Source of the DNA: Proteus cibi | Lineage (GTDB): Bacteria; Pseudomonadota; Gammaproteobacteria; Enterobacterales; Enterobacteriaceae | Length of the DNA: 64,000 nt | Assembly (NCBI RefSeq): GCF_003144405.1 | Contig: NZ_PENW01000025.1 | Span: forward strand, 30,986 to 94,985 | Direction of reading: 5' to 3' | Shown here: positions 37,859 through 46,438 of the stretch, in pieces | Layout: every line of letters starts with the position of its first letter | Numbering within the stretch: position 1 is the stretch's first letter | Made by a program: the position numbers and the translations under genes | The notes under the pieces: generated by a model | Told to the model about the DNA's origin: nothing | The model's input: the letters and a program-made list of their open reading frames with translations, nothing else | Database searches by the model: none

Positions 37859-39196
37859 ATGCTAAGTTTCTTTAAAACCAGAAAGGATCTGCCGCTAATA
37901 GAAGCGTCAAGTGAAAAGATCCGCGCAATATATAAAAAGCACCAATGGCAGGTCTTCTTTGGTCTTGTTCTTGGTTATGCCATGTTCTATGTGGTTCGTA
38001 TGGCACTCGGTGTGGTGAAAAAACCTATGCTGGATGCAGGTATCGTAACCACCGCTGAACTCGGTTTAATGGGTTCTGCGTTCTTCTTTACCTACGCATT
38101 TGGTAAGTTCTCTAACGGCTTCTTGTCAGATTATGCCAACATTGGACGCTTTATGTCCATCTCGTTAATTGCCTCTTCCTTTGTTTGTATCTTCATGGGA
38201 ATGTCAACGGCGAGCCTGTTCTTTATCCTGTTATGGGGTATTAACGGTTGGTTCCAATCTGTCGGTTCAGCACCTTCTTGTGTCTCTATCTTCCAATGGT
38301 TCTCACCAAAACAGCGCGGTACCGTTTATTCCATCTGGGGTGGCTCGCGTAACATCGGTGAAGCAATTACGTGGATCTTGACTGCAACCATCGTGAGTTT
38401 CTTCGGCTGGCGTGCAGGTTTCATCGGTGCAGGTATCGCAGGTATTGCTGCGGGTATCATCTTACTGATGATTTTAAAAGACCGTCCTCGTACTTATGGC
38501 TTACCTGATCCAGCAACCGCGTATGGCGAAGAGTCAGAAGCCGTTAAATCAAGTGACCCGAAAGAAACACGTCGCGCTCAATTATTCATATTAAAACAAC
38601 CAACAGTGTGGATCATTGCAGCAGCTTGTGCAGCTATGTATATCTCTCGCTACGCAATCAGCTCATGGGCCGTTCTTTACCTGCAAGGTTCAAAAGGCTA
38701 CTCACTGATTGATGCGGGTTTTGCGATGTCAACTTACCCTATTGCCGGTTTCTTTGGTGCAATCTTAGCGGGTATGGCTTCAGACAAACTGTTTAACGCT
38801 AACCGTCATATTCCTACACTGATTTATGGTCTGGCTAACATCGCTGGTTTCGCACTGATGTTCTGGGGTCCTCAAAGCCGTGTAATGGATGCGGTTGCAT
38901 TAAGTATGGTTGGTTTTGCAATGGGGGGTCTGGTTGTGTTCTTAGCGGGCTTAACCGCTTGTGACTTAATGCCGAAAAACGCAGTAGGTGCAGTAAAAGG
39001 CTTTATCGGACTGTTTGCTTACATTGCCGCATCTGCGCAAGAGTTAATTTCAGCATCACTGATTAAAGTTACTCAAGTTGGTGATATCACTCACTACGAC
39101 TTCACCACAGTACAGTACTTCTGGATTGGTTCTGCCATCGCCTCCATGATTTTAGCGACGCTAGTCTGGAATGCGAAAAAAGTGACCATGGATTAA
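37859..39196 (+). CDS. pgtP: Phosphoglycerate/PEP transporter PgtP
   Basis: The 445-residue, 12-helix major-facilitator protein belongs to the organophosphate:phosphate antiporters (GlpT, UhpT, UhpC, PgtP). Family features: GYAMFYVVRMALGVVKKPM near helix 1, FGKFSNGFLSDY, and GGSRNIGEAITWILTATIV. The adjacent pgtABC genes identify it as PgtP rather than UhpT. It imports 2- and 3-phosphoglycerate and PEP. GGAG precedes the ATG. A pyruvate kinase gene follows after 65 bp. Confidence 0.9.
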   Translation: MLSFFKTRKDLPLIEASSEKIRAIYKKHQWQVFFGLVLGYAMFYVVRMALGVVKKPMLDAGIVTTAELGLMGSAFFFTYAFGKFSNGFLSDYANIGRFMSISLIASSFVCIFMGMSTASLFFILLWGINGWFQSVGSAPSCVSIFQWFSPKQRGTVYSIWGGSRNIGEAITWILTATIVSFFGWRAGFIGAGIAGIAAGIILLMILKDRPRTYGLPDPATAYGEESEAVKSSDPKETRRAQLFILKQPTVWIIAAACAAMYISRYAISSWAVLYLQGSKGYSLIDAGFAMSTYPIAGFFGAILAGMASDKLFNANRHIPTLIYGLANIAGFALMFWGPQSRVMDAVALSMVGFAMGGLVVFLAGLTACDLMPKNAVGAVKGFIGLFAYIAASAQELISASLIKVTQVGDITHYDFTTVQYFWIGSAIASMILATLVWNAKKVTMD

Positions 39197-39218
39197 TGAA
39201 TTAATTAAGTTGTCATCA

Positions 39219-39243
39219 AGGGATACCGTTGGGTATCCCTCTT
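39219..39243 (+). terminator. Hairpin between pgtP and pyruvate kinase gene
   Basis: AGGGATACC (39219-39227) and GGTATCCCT (39232-39240) with a GTTG loop are followed by a short CTTT. The weak T tract suggests partial termination, leaving room for co-transcription with the next gene. Confidence 0.6.
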
Positions 39244-39261
39244 TAAAAAGAGAATGTCATT

Positions 39262-40713
39262 ATGCGTAAGACAAAAATTGTTGCGACTCTTGGCCCAGCT
39301 AGCTGCACAGAACAGATGATCGAAAAACTGATTTTGGCAGGTGCTAACGTATTTCGTTTAAACTTTTCACATGGTACTAGCGAACAGCATCAGGCTACAG
39401 CCGCAACTATCCGTCAGGTCGCAGAAAAACATCGTGTATTTATCGGGATCTTAGCTGACCTTCAAGGCCCGAAAATTCGTATCGCTAACTTTAAGAATGA
39501 TTCTGTTCAATTAACGCAAGGCGATAGCTTTATCCTAAATGCAGATCTTGATCCAACATTAGGGGATGAGCAACAAGTTGGCTTGGATTATCCTCAACTT
39601 GTTCAAGAAGTTACACCAGGGAATATTCTGTTACTGGACGACGGTAATATTCAATTACAAGTCAGTGCTGTAAACAATAATAAAATCGAAACCAAAGTCA
39701 CTGTAGGTGGAAAACTCTCTAACCGTAAAGGCATTAACTTACTCGGTGGTGGTTTATCTGCACCTGCATTAACCGATAAAGACAAGCAAGATATACACAC
39801 AGCAGCAGCCATCAAAGCAGATTATATTGCCGTTTCATTCCCACGTAATGGTGCGGATATTGAATATGCACGAAGCTTAGTCATTGCTGCAGGAAGCCAC
39901 GCCAAAATCGTTGCTAAAGTTGAACGTGCGGAAGTGGTTTCTTGTGAAGAAAACATGGACGACATTATTAAAGCCTCTGATGTCATTATGGTAGCGCGAG
40001 GCGATTTAGCGGTAGAAATCGGTGATGCCAGCTTACCAGGCGCACAAAAACAACTGATTGCACGCTGTCGCGCATTAGGTTGCCCTGTGATCACCGCAAC
40101 CCAAATGATGGAATCAATGATTGAAAGCCCAATGCCAACACGTGCAGAAGTGATGGATATTGCGAATGCTGTTGGTGATGGAACAGATGCTGTGATGCTT
40201 TCAGCGGAAACAGCGGCAGGAAAATACCCCGTGGAAGCCGTTAGTGCAATGGCTCGCGTTGCTGAAGGTGCTGAGCGCTCTTTTGCAGCAAACGCAGAAA
40301 ATCCATGGCAAACACCGTCTTACTATTCACAAACAGGACGTTGGATTGCGCTAGCCGCCGCGACAACCGCTTTCCATGACGACAAGCATTTAAGTGTTGC
40401 GGCATTAACAGAAAATGGCAAATCAGTGACCTTATTGTCACGCTTTATGCCAAACAACAACGTCTATGCATTAACCGATAATCCCGCACTTGCAGGTCAA
40501 TTGACGGTATTACGTGGTGTAACGCCTGTGGCTTATCAACGTCAAAATAATAATGACTGTGATGAAAGCATCATGCAAAAACTACAAACCGAGGGATTAT
40601 TAACAGACATGAATTCACTCTTGATCACCCGTTTATCAACTTTTGAAAACACCGGTGAAAGCGATTGTTGTCATCTTGTTCCTGTAAAACAAGTTGAAGC
40701 TGCGACCGCTTGA
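39262..40713 (+). CDS. pyk: Pyruvate kinase (PykA-like)
   Basis: The 483-residue enzyme converts PEP and ADP to pyruvate and ATP in the cytoplasm. Signature motifs are intact: RLNFSHG, LADLQGPKIR, VAKVERAE with the catalytic lysine, MVARGDLAVEIG, and MMESMIESPMPTRAEVMD. It is closer to PykA than PykF (GVDY-like AVSFPR, GGGLSAPALT). Its position directly behind pgtP suggests it processes imported PEP. Housekeeping pyruvate kinase is probably elsewhere; this cannot be checked here. A strong terminator follows. Confidence 0.92.
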   Translation: MRKTKIVATLGPASCTEQMIEKLILAGANVFRLNFSHGTSEQHQATAATIRQVAEKHRVFIGILADLQGPKIRIANFKNDSVQLTQGDSFILNADLDPTLGDEQQVGLDYPQLVQEVTPGNILLLDDGNIQLQVSAVNNNKIETKVTVGGKLSNRKGINLLGGGLSAPALTDKDKQDIHTAAAIKADYIAVSFPRNGADIEYARSLVIAAGSHAKIVAKVERAEVVSCEENMDDIIKASDVIMVARGDLAVEIGDASLPGAQKQLIARCRALGCPVITATQMMESMIESPMPTRAEVMDIANAVGDGTDAVMLSAETAAGKYPVEAVSAMARVAEGAERSFAANAENPWQTPSYYSQTGRWIALAAATTAFHDDKHLSVAALTENGKSVTLLSRFMPNNNVYALTDNPALAGQLTVLRGVTPVAYQRQNNNDCDESIMQKLQTEGLLTDMNSLLITRLSTFENTGESDCCHLVPVKQVEAATA

Positions 40714-40787
40714 GTGTCTTCCATCAAGGAGCTTATGAGAGAGGCAACCTGAAGTAAATAACAAGAAAAGAGCACACCAAATCATTT

Positions 40788-40818
40788 TAGCCACAGGGAC
40801 TGTGGCTATTTTTCTTTC
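40788..40818. terminator. Rho-independent terminator after pyruvate kinase gene
   Basis: TAGCCACAG (40788-40796) and CTGTGGCTA (40800-40808) form a 9-bp stem with a three-base loop, followed by TTTTTCTTTC on the plus strand. It lies against the end of the convergent gene. Confidence 0.85.
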
Positions 40819-41222
40819 TACTTATCGCAAGGATAAGCCTCTTTTAATGCAAGAATATAAATCAATTCTATAGGTGTATCTTTTTGTTTCTGTTTAACAA
40901 TGGGATTTTTATCTAAATAAGCATCAATATGCTTAACCATAAAATCTCCATTTTGTTCTATTTTAGGCGGTGGACAATAAAGAGGACGAAAATCATCGTT
41001 ATTTTGATTCTCAATTTTTACCGCAACAGCATAAAAATTAAATCCATTCGCAATACCATTAAGATAAGCTTGTGTCACGGACTCTAATTGTTTATTAGCA
41101 GGGTTATCTTTGGTAAGTAATTGTTTAACTTTAAGATAATTACTCAACGTTATCGCTTGTGAATACAGTGGAAAGAGCAATAGCATTCCTATTAGCCCCT
41201 TTAATAACATTCCTTTTTTCAT
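40818..41222 (-). CDS. Rap1a/Tai-like secreted small protein
   Basis: The 134-residue protein has a signal peptide ending in SQAI. The mature part follows the Rap1a/Tai family pattern: YLNGIANGFNFYA, a CPP-containing centre, HIDAYLDKNPIV and a terminal ALKEAYPC, giving a likely disulfide. Founding members are periplasmic immunity proteins against type VI amidase effectors. No effector or type VI gene is adjacent, so it may be an orphan or have another role. GAGAA precedes the ATG on its strand. Confidence 0.6.
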   Translation of the reverse strand: MKKGMLLKGLIGMLLLFPLYSQAITLSNYLKVKQLLTKDNPANKQLESVTQAYLNGIANGFNFYAVAVKIENQNNDDFRPLYCPPPKIEQNGDFMVKHIDAYLDKNPIVKQKQKDTPIELIYILALKEAYPCDK

Positions 41223-41374
41223 TCTGATCTTCTCTTTAATCGATATTGATTTAATTCTAGCCGTTTTATTGCGTTAAGAATATGTGCAATAAATATATAC
41301 ATTGAAGATCTTTGAGAGGATCACATTGTACAAATCAAACGCATCAAATTGTGATCACATACTCATTTAGGATG

Positions 41375-41490
41375 GTTTCTAAACTAATTAGTTGATTTAC
41401 ACTTTACAAAGTAAATAAAACGGTGCATAACTATCAATCACAGACGATTTTATATAAAAAAAACATCTTTTAGTTTTGTTTCTAAACAAA
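41375..41490. promoter_or_regulatory. Two ROK-operator candidates with GTTTCTAAAC core
   Basis: GTTTCTAAAC occurs at 41375-41384 and again at 41478-41487, where it is extended to TTTGTTT-CT-AAACAAA (41475-41490) just before the ribosome site of the ROK gene. The exact 103-bp spacing of the two cores suggests autoregulation by the ROK repressor, perhaps with looping. A TGTGATCACA palindrome lies at 41350-41359. Confidence 0.55.
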
Positions 41491-41502
41491 TGGAGTAGTA
41501 AC

Positions 41503-42690
41503 GTGACACCGAACGTACCCAATACATTACGGCAAATGAATGCCTCGCTTGTATTAAATGTCATTCGTCATCAAGGTCCTTTGTCACGGGCTCAGATAGC
41601 CAAAATTAGCGGAATTACAAAAGCGACGGTGTCTGAAATTATTAACGATCTCCTTGAAGAAAAAATCGTCTATGAAAGCGGTGTCAGTTCGCCAGCAGGA
41701 CAAGGCAGAAAAGGGATTTTAGTTAACTTCGATCCTCAACACAGTTTAGGTGTCAGCATTGATTTAGGTGGAACCAAGATAGCTTATGCGGTTTTTAATT
41801 TAGATGCCGAACTGTTGTATGAATATCAAGAACCTACCTTTGATACTGACGATCGTGAGTACTTTATTACACAATTTGCTCAAAGTATTGAAAATGTGAT
41901 CGAAAAAAGCGGCGTAGACCGTAAAAAGATCAATGTTATCGGTGTCGCCACACCAGGGATCATCGATATCAAAAATGGTGTTGTGCTAGAAGGCTCCCCT
42001 AACTTACCTCACTGGGATAACTTACCTTTAGCACAACAGCTTACAGAAAAACTCAATGTACCCGTTGTACTCGAAAATGATATTCGTGCAGCACTTGTGG
42101 GTGAAATGTGGAAAGGCCGTTGCCGTCATACACACAGTTGTGCGTTGATTGGTATCGGCACAGGATTAGGCTCCGCCTTGCTGATGGATGGAAAAGTGAT
42201 CCGCGGCGCAAACAATGCCGCAGGTGAAATCGGCTATATGATGTTTGCTCGTGATCATCTTTTTCGTAATTGGCGCAATAAAGGATGCTTTGAGAGTTTC
42301 TGCTCCGGCTCAGGCTTAAGTGAGCGTATGGCGAGCTTACGAGGGGAAAATCTTAGTGCGATTGAAATTATTCAAGCCTCACAACAAGGCGATCCGCTTG
42401 CTCAATCCTTAGTAGAAGAAATGGCAGATTATCTTGCTATCGGCATTATGAATCTAGTCGCCATTGCAAATCTGGAAAAAGTGGTATTAACAGGCGGGAT
42501 CACCCGTTCTGCTGACACCTTTTTACCGCGTGTTCAGGCAAATCTAGATAGACATTTATTTGCTAACACCAAAGTGAATATCGAGCTTTCTGAATTATGG
42601 GAAAAAGGCCCGCTTTATGGCATTGCTATTCTCGCCTTAGCCACGGCTTATCCATCAATTCAATTTATGCCCGAGATCCAATTGAGATAA
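41503..42690 (+). CDS. ROK-family transcriptional repressor
   Basis: The 395-residue protein from GTG 41503 (GGAG at 41492-41495) has an N-terminal winged helix (LSRAQIAKISGITKATVSEIINDL) and a sugar-kinase-like ROK domain with DLGGTKIAYAVF and GIGTGLGSALLMDG. The ROK zinc cluster CxCGxxGC is reduced to a lone GCFE, so metal binding may be lost. The longer TTG start at 41476 runs through an operator-like palindrome and is unlikely. It probably controls the following two genes in response to a sugar. Confidence 0.85.
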   Translation: MTPNVPNTLRQMNASLVLNVIRHQGPLSRAQIAKISGITKATVSEIINDLLEEKIVYESGVSSPAGQGRKGILVNFDPQHSLGVSIDLGGTKIAYAVFNLDAELLYEYQEPTFDTDDREYFITQFAQSIENVIEKSGVDRKKINVIGVATPGIIDIKNGVVLEGSPNLPHWDNLPLAQQLTEKLNVPVVLENDIRAALVGEMWKGRCRHTHSCALIGIGTGLGSALLMDGKVIRGANNAAGEIGYMMFARDHLFRNWRNKGCFESFCSGSGLSERMASLRGENLSAIEIIQASQQGDPLAQSLVEEMADYLAIGIMNLVAIANLEKVVLTGGITRSADTFLPRVQANLDRHLFANTKVNIELSELWEKGPLYGIAILALATAYPSIQFMPEIQLR

Positions 42691-42729
42691 CCCTAATAAA
42701 AAAATCTTTAAACGAGATGGGAGCGACTC

Positions 42730-44028
42730 ATGGCAGGAATACATCTTCACCCACATGATATTTTAGATGAAGGCATGCCCGCTATTCTTCAATGCCTTGA
42801 TGGTATGAAGCATGTTGAGCATCTATTTGTCGAAATTAATACTATTTTTGAACGAAATCCTTACCCTATTGGCGATCTACCCCATAACCCTATTCATAAT
42901 GTGGTTATGGGAACAGGTACACTACATATCCATACTCATACTGATTTTCCTCGTCTGAGCCAACGAGTTGATCCCACTATTTTAGCGGGTGCAGATCCGC
43001 TAATGACGATAAAAAAAGCAACAGATGGTGGTAAATATAAAGTCATTCCATGGGCAAATATTCTTAATGGCGACTTTGTCGGTGATGTGGAAAACAATCA
43101 GGTTGTCGATTTTAAAGGTCGTCCACAAGCGCATTGGCTCTGCCCTAATGCCCCTGATGTTGCGCAATTATGGCAAAAGACATTCACAGCATTAAAACAA
43201 AACTACGGGTATGACACCTTTTTAATTGACCGAATTCGTTTCCCTGATTGGGCAGGTAAAGAAGTGAATCCAGCAGGGCTATTTACCTGCTTTTGCCCTC
43301 ACTGTGAAAAGAAAATGGTGCAACAAGGTTTAGCCGTTGAACAAATCAAAAGTCGCCTTGCTGCATTAGCTGATTTATTAAAACAAGGTGATTTCGAAAC
43401 GCCAGTGACTGCATTAAAAGAAGAACCGCTATTAAAAGCATGGCAACTATTTCGTCAACAAAGTGTGACTCAATTGGTTGAGCGATTACTGTCTGATGCC
43501 AAACACACTGCAGGTGGAATTACGTTATGGCTCGATTTATGGCCACCCGCTTATAGTTGGATTTTAGGTCAGAACTATCATGAATTAACACGTTATTCTT
43601 CAACACTCAAACATTTCCCTTATCATAAATTAGGAGGTGGAGCGGATGTTCAAGGGTTAATTAATCATTTTGCTCATGATAGTGAAAGCCAAGAGCGTGC
43701 ATTTACTGCGTTTAAACGTCTATTTGAACTACCTTATGATATTTCATATGAAACCTTTAAACAGCAAGGCTTCCCTATCCACTTTGTTGCAGAACAAAAT
43801 AATAAAGTTCGCCAGCTTTCGCAGCCAAATACCTTTATTTATAGCGGTATTCAAATGTGGAATTTACCAGCTTCTCAATTAATTGAAGCGGTTATTGCTG
43901 CAGAAAAAAGCGCATGTGATTCTCTGCTTTATTACTGCTACGGATGGGCAACTCAAGAATTATTTGATGCGATTGGTGAACACCATACACCTAATAATAA
44001 TCATAACAACAACACAATTAAAGAATAA
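42730..44028 (+). CDS. Putative TIM-barrel glycoside-hydrolase-like protein
   Basis: I cannot assign this 432-residue cytoplasmic protein to a named family. Strand-like segments spaced as in a TIM barrel are seen: HLFVEIN, YKVIPWANIL, YDTFLIDRIRFPDWAG, ITLWLDLWPPAYS and FIYSGIQMWN. Acidic residues at strand ends (FVEIN, LIDRIRFPDW, WLDLWP) could be catalytic. CFCPHC (near residues 180-185) may bind metal. GGGAG precedes the ATG. Between a ROK repressor and an MFS transporter it looks like the enzyme of a small sugar-utilisation operon. Confidence 0.6.
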   Translation: MAGIHLHPHDILDEGMPAILQCLDGMKHVEHLFVEINTIFERNPYPIGDLPHNPIHNVVMGTGTLHIHTHTDFPRLSQRVDPTILAGADPLMTIKKATDGGKYKVIPWANILNGDFVGDVENNQVVDFKGRPQAHWLCPNAPDVAQLWQKTFTALKQNYGYDTFLIDRIRFPDWAGKEVNPAGLFTCFCPHCEKKMVQQGLAVEQIKSRLAALADLLKQGDFETPVTALKEEPLLKAWQLFRQQSVTQLVERLLSDAKHTAGGITLWLDLWPPAYSWILGQNYHELTRYSSTLKHFPYHKLGGGADVQGLINHFAHDSESQERAFTAFKRLFELPYDISYETFKQQGFPIHFVAEQNNKVRQLSQPNTFIYSGIQMWNLPASQLIEAVIAAEKSACDSLLYYCYGWATQELFDAIGEHHTPNNNHNNNTIKE

Positions 44029-44055
44029 TACACCGCGGAAAATCAGGATCAAATT

Positions 44056-45216
44056 ATGGCTAAACAACAAAAATGGAAAGTTTTTTTCCTTCTGTTTGTC
44101 ACGATGTTTTTACTCGGTGGCATTCAAAATACAAAAGGTCTTATTCTCGAACAAGTTCAACATGATATTTCATTAAATATGAGCCAAGTCGGCTCATTAA
44201 TTACCTTTTTCCAAATCGGCTTTTTAGTCGCCAGTTTATTAACGGGCTATTTTACCGATAAAAAAGGGTTAAAAGTCATGATGTTTATTGGCTCATTAAT
44301 GATGGCTGTTGGTTTAACAGGAACCAGCCTTGCTTTCAATGTGATGCTATTCTTTGGCTTTTATCTGGTGATTGGTTTAGGTATTGGTTCGATGCTTGTT
44401 TCTATCGTGACTGTTATTCCAACTTTCTATAAAGAGAAAGCGGGAATGATGTTTAACGTCTCTAACGCTATGTTTGGTGTAGGGATGATTGTCACCCCGC
44501 TTATTTTACAATACCTATTCTCACACTCTATTTCATGGCGTACTTTTTATGTGGGTGTTGCCGTTATTGTTGCTGTGATTATTTTAGTATTAAGTACCTT
44601 AAAAATAGAAAATAGTGCACAAGTCGATATGAAATTCAGTGACTTTTTAGAGTTACTGACACAAAAATCACTGTTACTGGTTATTTTATTTATCACTTTA
44701 TATGTTGCAGCCGAAGCTGCGTTCTTAAACTTCTTCCCTATTTTCTATACCTCGATGGATATTGGTAATATGACCAATGCCCAGAAAGCAGAAACTGCCG
44801 CTTATGTTATTTCAAGCTTTGCTTTCTTATTCACTATCGGTCGCTTTATTGGTGGCTTTATTAACCTCGCATTAGGTGATCGCAAAACCTTAATTCTATT
44901 TTCACTGTTCTCTTTAGTGGCAATAATTGTTAGCCGTATTTTTGTGCAAGATATTGTTTATCTGTTTATGGTGTTTGGTTTTGCATTATCGGTTCTATTT
45001 CCAACCGCCGCAGCCGTTGCAACAAAATTAACCAGCAAAAGTGGCTCAGTGATGGGGCTTATTTATGTTGCTTCAGGGTTGGGTGGCGCCTTAGCGGGTT
45101 CATTAATCGGTCAGGTTTCAGAAAGCTATAATGTTTCTGTTGGTTTTAACCTCATTATCGTATTCGTCGCCCTCTTCTTTATGATTTCTCTGTTTATTAG
45201 AGAACAAAAACAATAA
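44056..45216 (+). CDS. MFS transporter of the ROK locus
   Basis: The 386-residue transporter has about 12 transmembrane helices and the loop 2-3 element GYFTDKKGLKVMMFIG. It probably imports the sugar or glycoside handled by the upstream gene, 27 bp away. Strong terminator downstream. The substrate cannot be told from sequence; the FucP/YfkF-like set of sugar transporters is a possible home. Confidence 0.8.
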   Translation: MAKQQKWKVFFLLFVTMFLLGGIQNTKGLILEQVQHDISLNMSQVGSLITFFQIGFLVASLLTGYFTDKKGLKVMMFIGSLMMAVGLTGTSLAFNVMLFFGFYLVIGLGIGSMLVSIVTVIPTFYKEKAGMMFNVSNAMFGVGMIVTPLILQYLFSHSISWRTFYVGVAVIVAVIILVLSTLKIENSAQVDMKFSDFLELLTQKSLLLVILFITLYVAAEAAFLNFFPIFYTSMDIGNMTNAQKAETAAYVISSFAFLFTIGRFIGGFINLALGDRKTLILFSLFSLVAIIVSRIFVQDIVYLFMVFGFALSVLFPTAAAVATKLTSKSGSVMGLIYVASGLGGALAGSLIGQVSESYNVSVGFNLIIVFVALFFMISLFIREQKQ

Positions 45217-45244
45217 CAACAACGCATTATGCCTCTGAAAATTT

Positions 45245-45269
45245 CCCCCTCTTTATGAGGGGATTTTTT
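45245..45269 (+). terminator. Terminator of ROK-glycosidase-MFS operon
   Basis: CCCCTC (45246-45251) and GAGGGG (45257-45262) with a TTTAT loop are followed by ATTTTTT. Confidence 0.82.
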
Positions 45270-45490
45270 ATTTTGGTGGTAACCCGTTCTAAATGGATTA
45301 CATATAATCTTGAGGAAAGCTGTATCGATAAATGGCAATCCCTTACCTTCTCCTCGATTTAACAGAGATAAAGCTATTGGTCGTCACTGGTTTAATGCCG
45401 TTAACATTCTATTTTCACGGATTTGATTGCCATTTTGTCGCTCAATTTATGGTATTTTATCTTTACCTTACTTTTATCATAATCCAGCCA

Positions 45491-45521
45491 ATTTTGATCA
45501 CGCTAGTTACGTGATCAAAAT
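45491..45521. repeat. 31-bp inverted repeat before unknown acidic protein
   Basis: ATTTTGATCACG (45491-45502) is mirrored exactly by CGTGATCAAAAT (45510-45521) around a 7-base loop, ending 24 bases before the ATG. It could be an operator or a translation-blocking hairpin. Confidence 0.65.
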
Positions 45522-45545
45522 GCGATACCAACAAGACGATAAATA

Positions 45546-46298
45546 ATGACAACACCTCCTCATACCATTACTTTTATTGATAGTGCTTACCCTAAACCTC
45601 ATACAATCAAAGAGTTTGTCTGGTCTGGTCGATTAGATAAAAATGGGCAACTTTGGTTTGATCTTCACCTTAGAAGTGCCGACTATTATTTAAGCGAGGG
45701 TGAAGATTATTGTGCTGATATAGATGAAGAAGAGTCGGATGAGCAACAAGAATATACCAGCCTTGCACACTGGCAAGATCACATCGTTTGGGATAATTAT
45801 CACTGCTGTACACTCTCCTCAACTTATTGGTCTGACGACCAAGGTATTTTACTCAGTACAGGAAATACACCGTTCGATTTTGATAATTTTATGACGCATC
45901 AATTTAATGTTGATGTTGTCCCTCAGATCCATAGTGAAATCGATGATGAAGATGAAGAAGAAAGCGCAAACATTCCTGCTTTTAGTCTTTATTTATTAGG
46001 GCATGATGAGTGTACAAATCATCAAATCACCTTCCAACGCCAACCCAATCATACTTTCAATATTGATTGGACAGGTAAAATCGCACTGACTTACGCTGGC
46101 TTTGATGAATTTATCCATCAATTTATTGCAAGATTAGAAAATATTTCTTTTGATGGTTTTTATTTCCCTGAATCATGGGATTTAGATAAAGCAACGGTTG
46201 AATTTAAAAAAGTGCTTTCTCATTTTGAACACTATGAATTCACATTAATTAACCCTAACAGCCTAATTAAACAGTGGAAACTCAGCTATACGGCTTAA
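45546..46298 (+). CDS. Unknown acidic cytoplasmic protein
   Basis: I do not recognise this 250-residue protein. It has no signal peptide or membrane helix and is very acidic, with two D/E-rich runs (near residues 57-68 and 135-143). Aromatic residues are frequent, and a terminal segment (FDEFIHQFIARLE ... FYFPESWDLDKA) looks helical. It stands alone behind an inverted repeat. The length and codon use look like a real gene. A role cannot be inferred from neighbours. Confidence 0.65.
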   Translation: MTTPPHTITFIDSAYPKPHTIKEFVWSGRLDKNGQLWFDLHLRSADYYLSEGEDYCADIDEEESDEQQEYTSLAHWQDHIVWDNYHCCTLSSTYWSDDQGILLSTGNTPFDFDNFMTHQFNVDVVPQIHSEIDDEDEEESANIPAFSLYLLGHDECTNHQITFQRQPNHTFNIDWTGKIALTYAGFDEFIHQFIARLENISFDGFYFPESWDLDKATVEFKKVLSHFEHYEFTLINPNSLIKQWKLSYTA

Positions 46299-46351
46299 AT
46301 AGGTAGGCGATTAACCAAGTGAATCGATAATAATAAGATTATTATCCAGAT

Positions 46352-46414
46352 GATATTCTATAAATAGAATATCTGTCATTTGTGTATACCGGCATTGTCT
46401 ATATAATAGACAAT
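46352..46414. promoter_or_regulatory. Two perfect palindromes upstream of the CynX-like gene
   Basis: GATATTCTAT-AA-ATAGAATATC (46352-46373) and ATTGTCTAT-ATA plus its mirror ATAGACAAT (46394-46414) both have TCTAT/ATAGA inner halves. Centres are about 41 bp apart, near four helical turns. They may be paired operators and the second overlaps a likely -10 (TATAAT). Confidence 0.6.
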
Positions 46415-46438
46415 ATCTATGTTTATCAGGGAATTACA

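Larger units (their letters stand above)
45217..45545. other. Intergenic region with terminator and inverted repeat
   Basis: The 329-bp gap holds the terminator of the ROK operon (45245-45269) and a 12-bp inverted repeat right before the next gene (45491-45521). A short open frame inside it (45332-45514) has no ribosome site and looks non-coding. Confidence 0.6.

Noticed and set aside
41350..41359. CRP site at TGTGATCACA
   Set aside because: The two half sites lack the six-base spacer of CRP sites; it is only a short palindrome.
45332..45514. 60-codon hydrophobic open frame before the acidic-protein gene
   Set aside because: No ribosome site, and it runs to the edge of the inverted repeat; looks like a chance frame.
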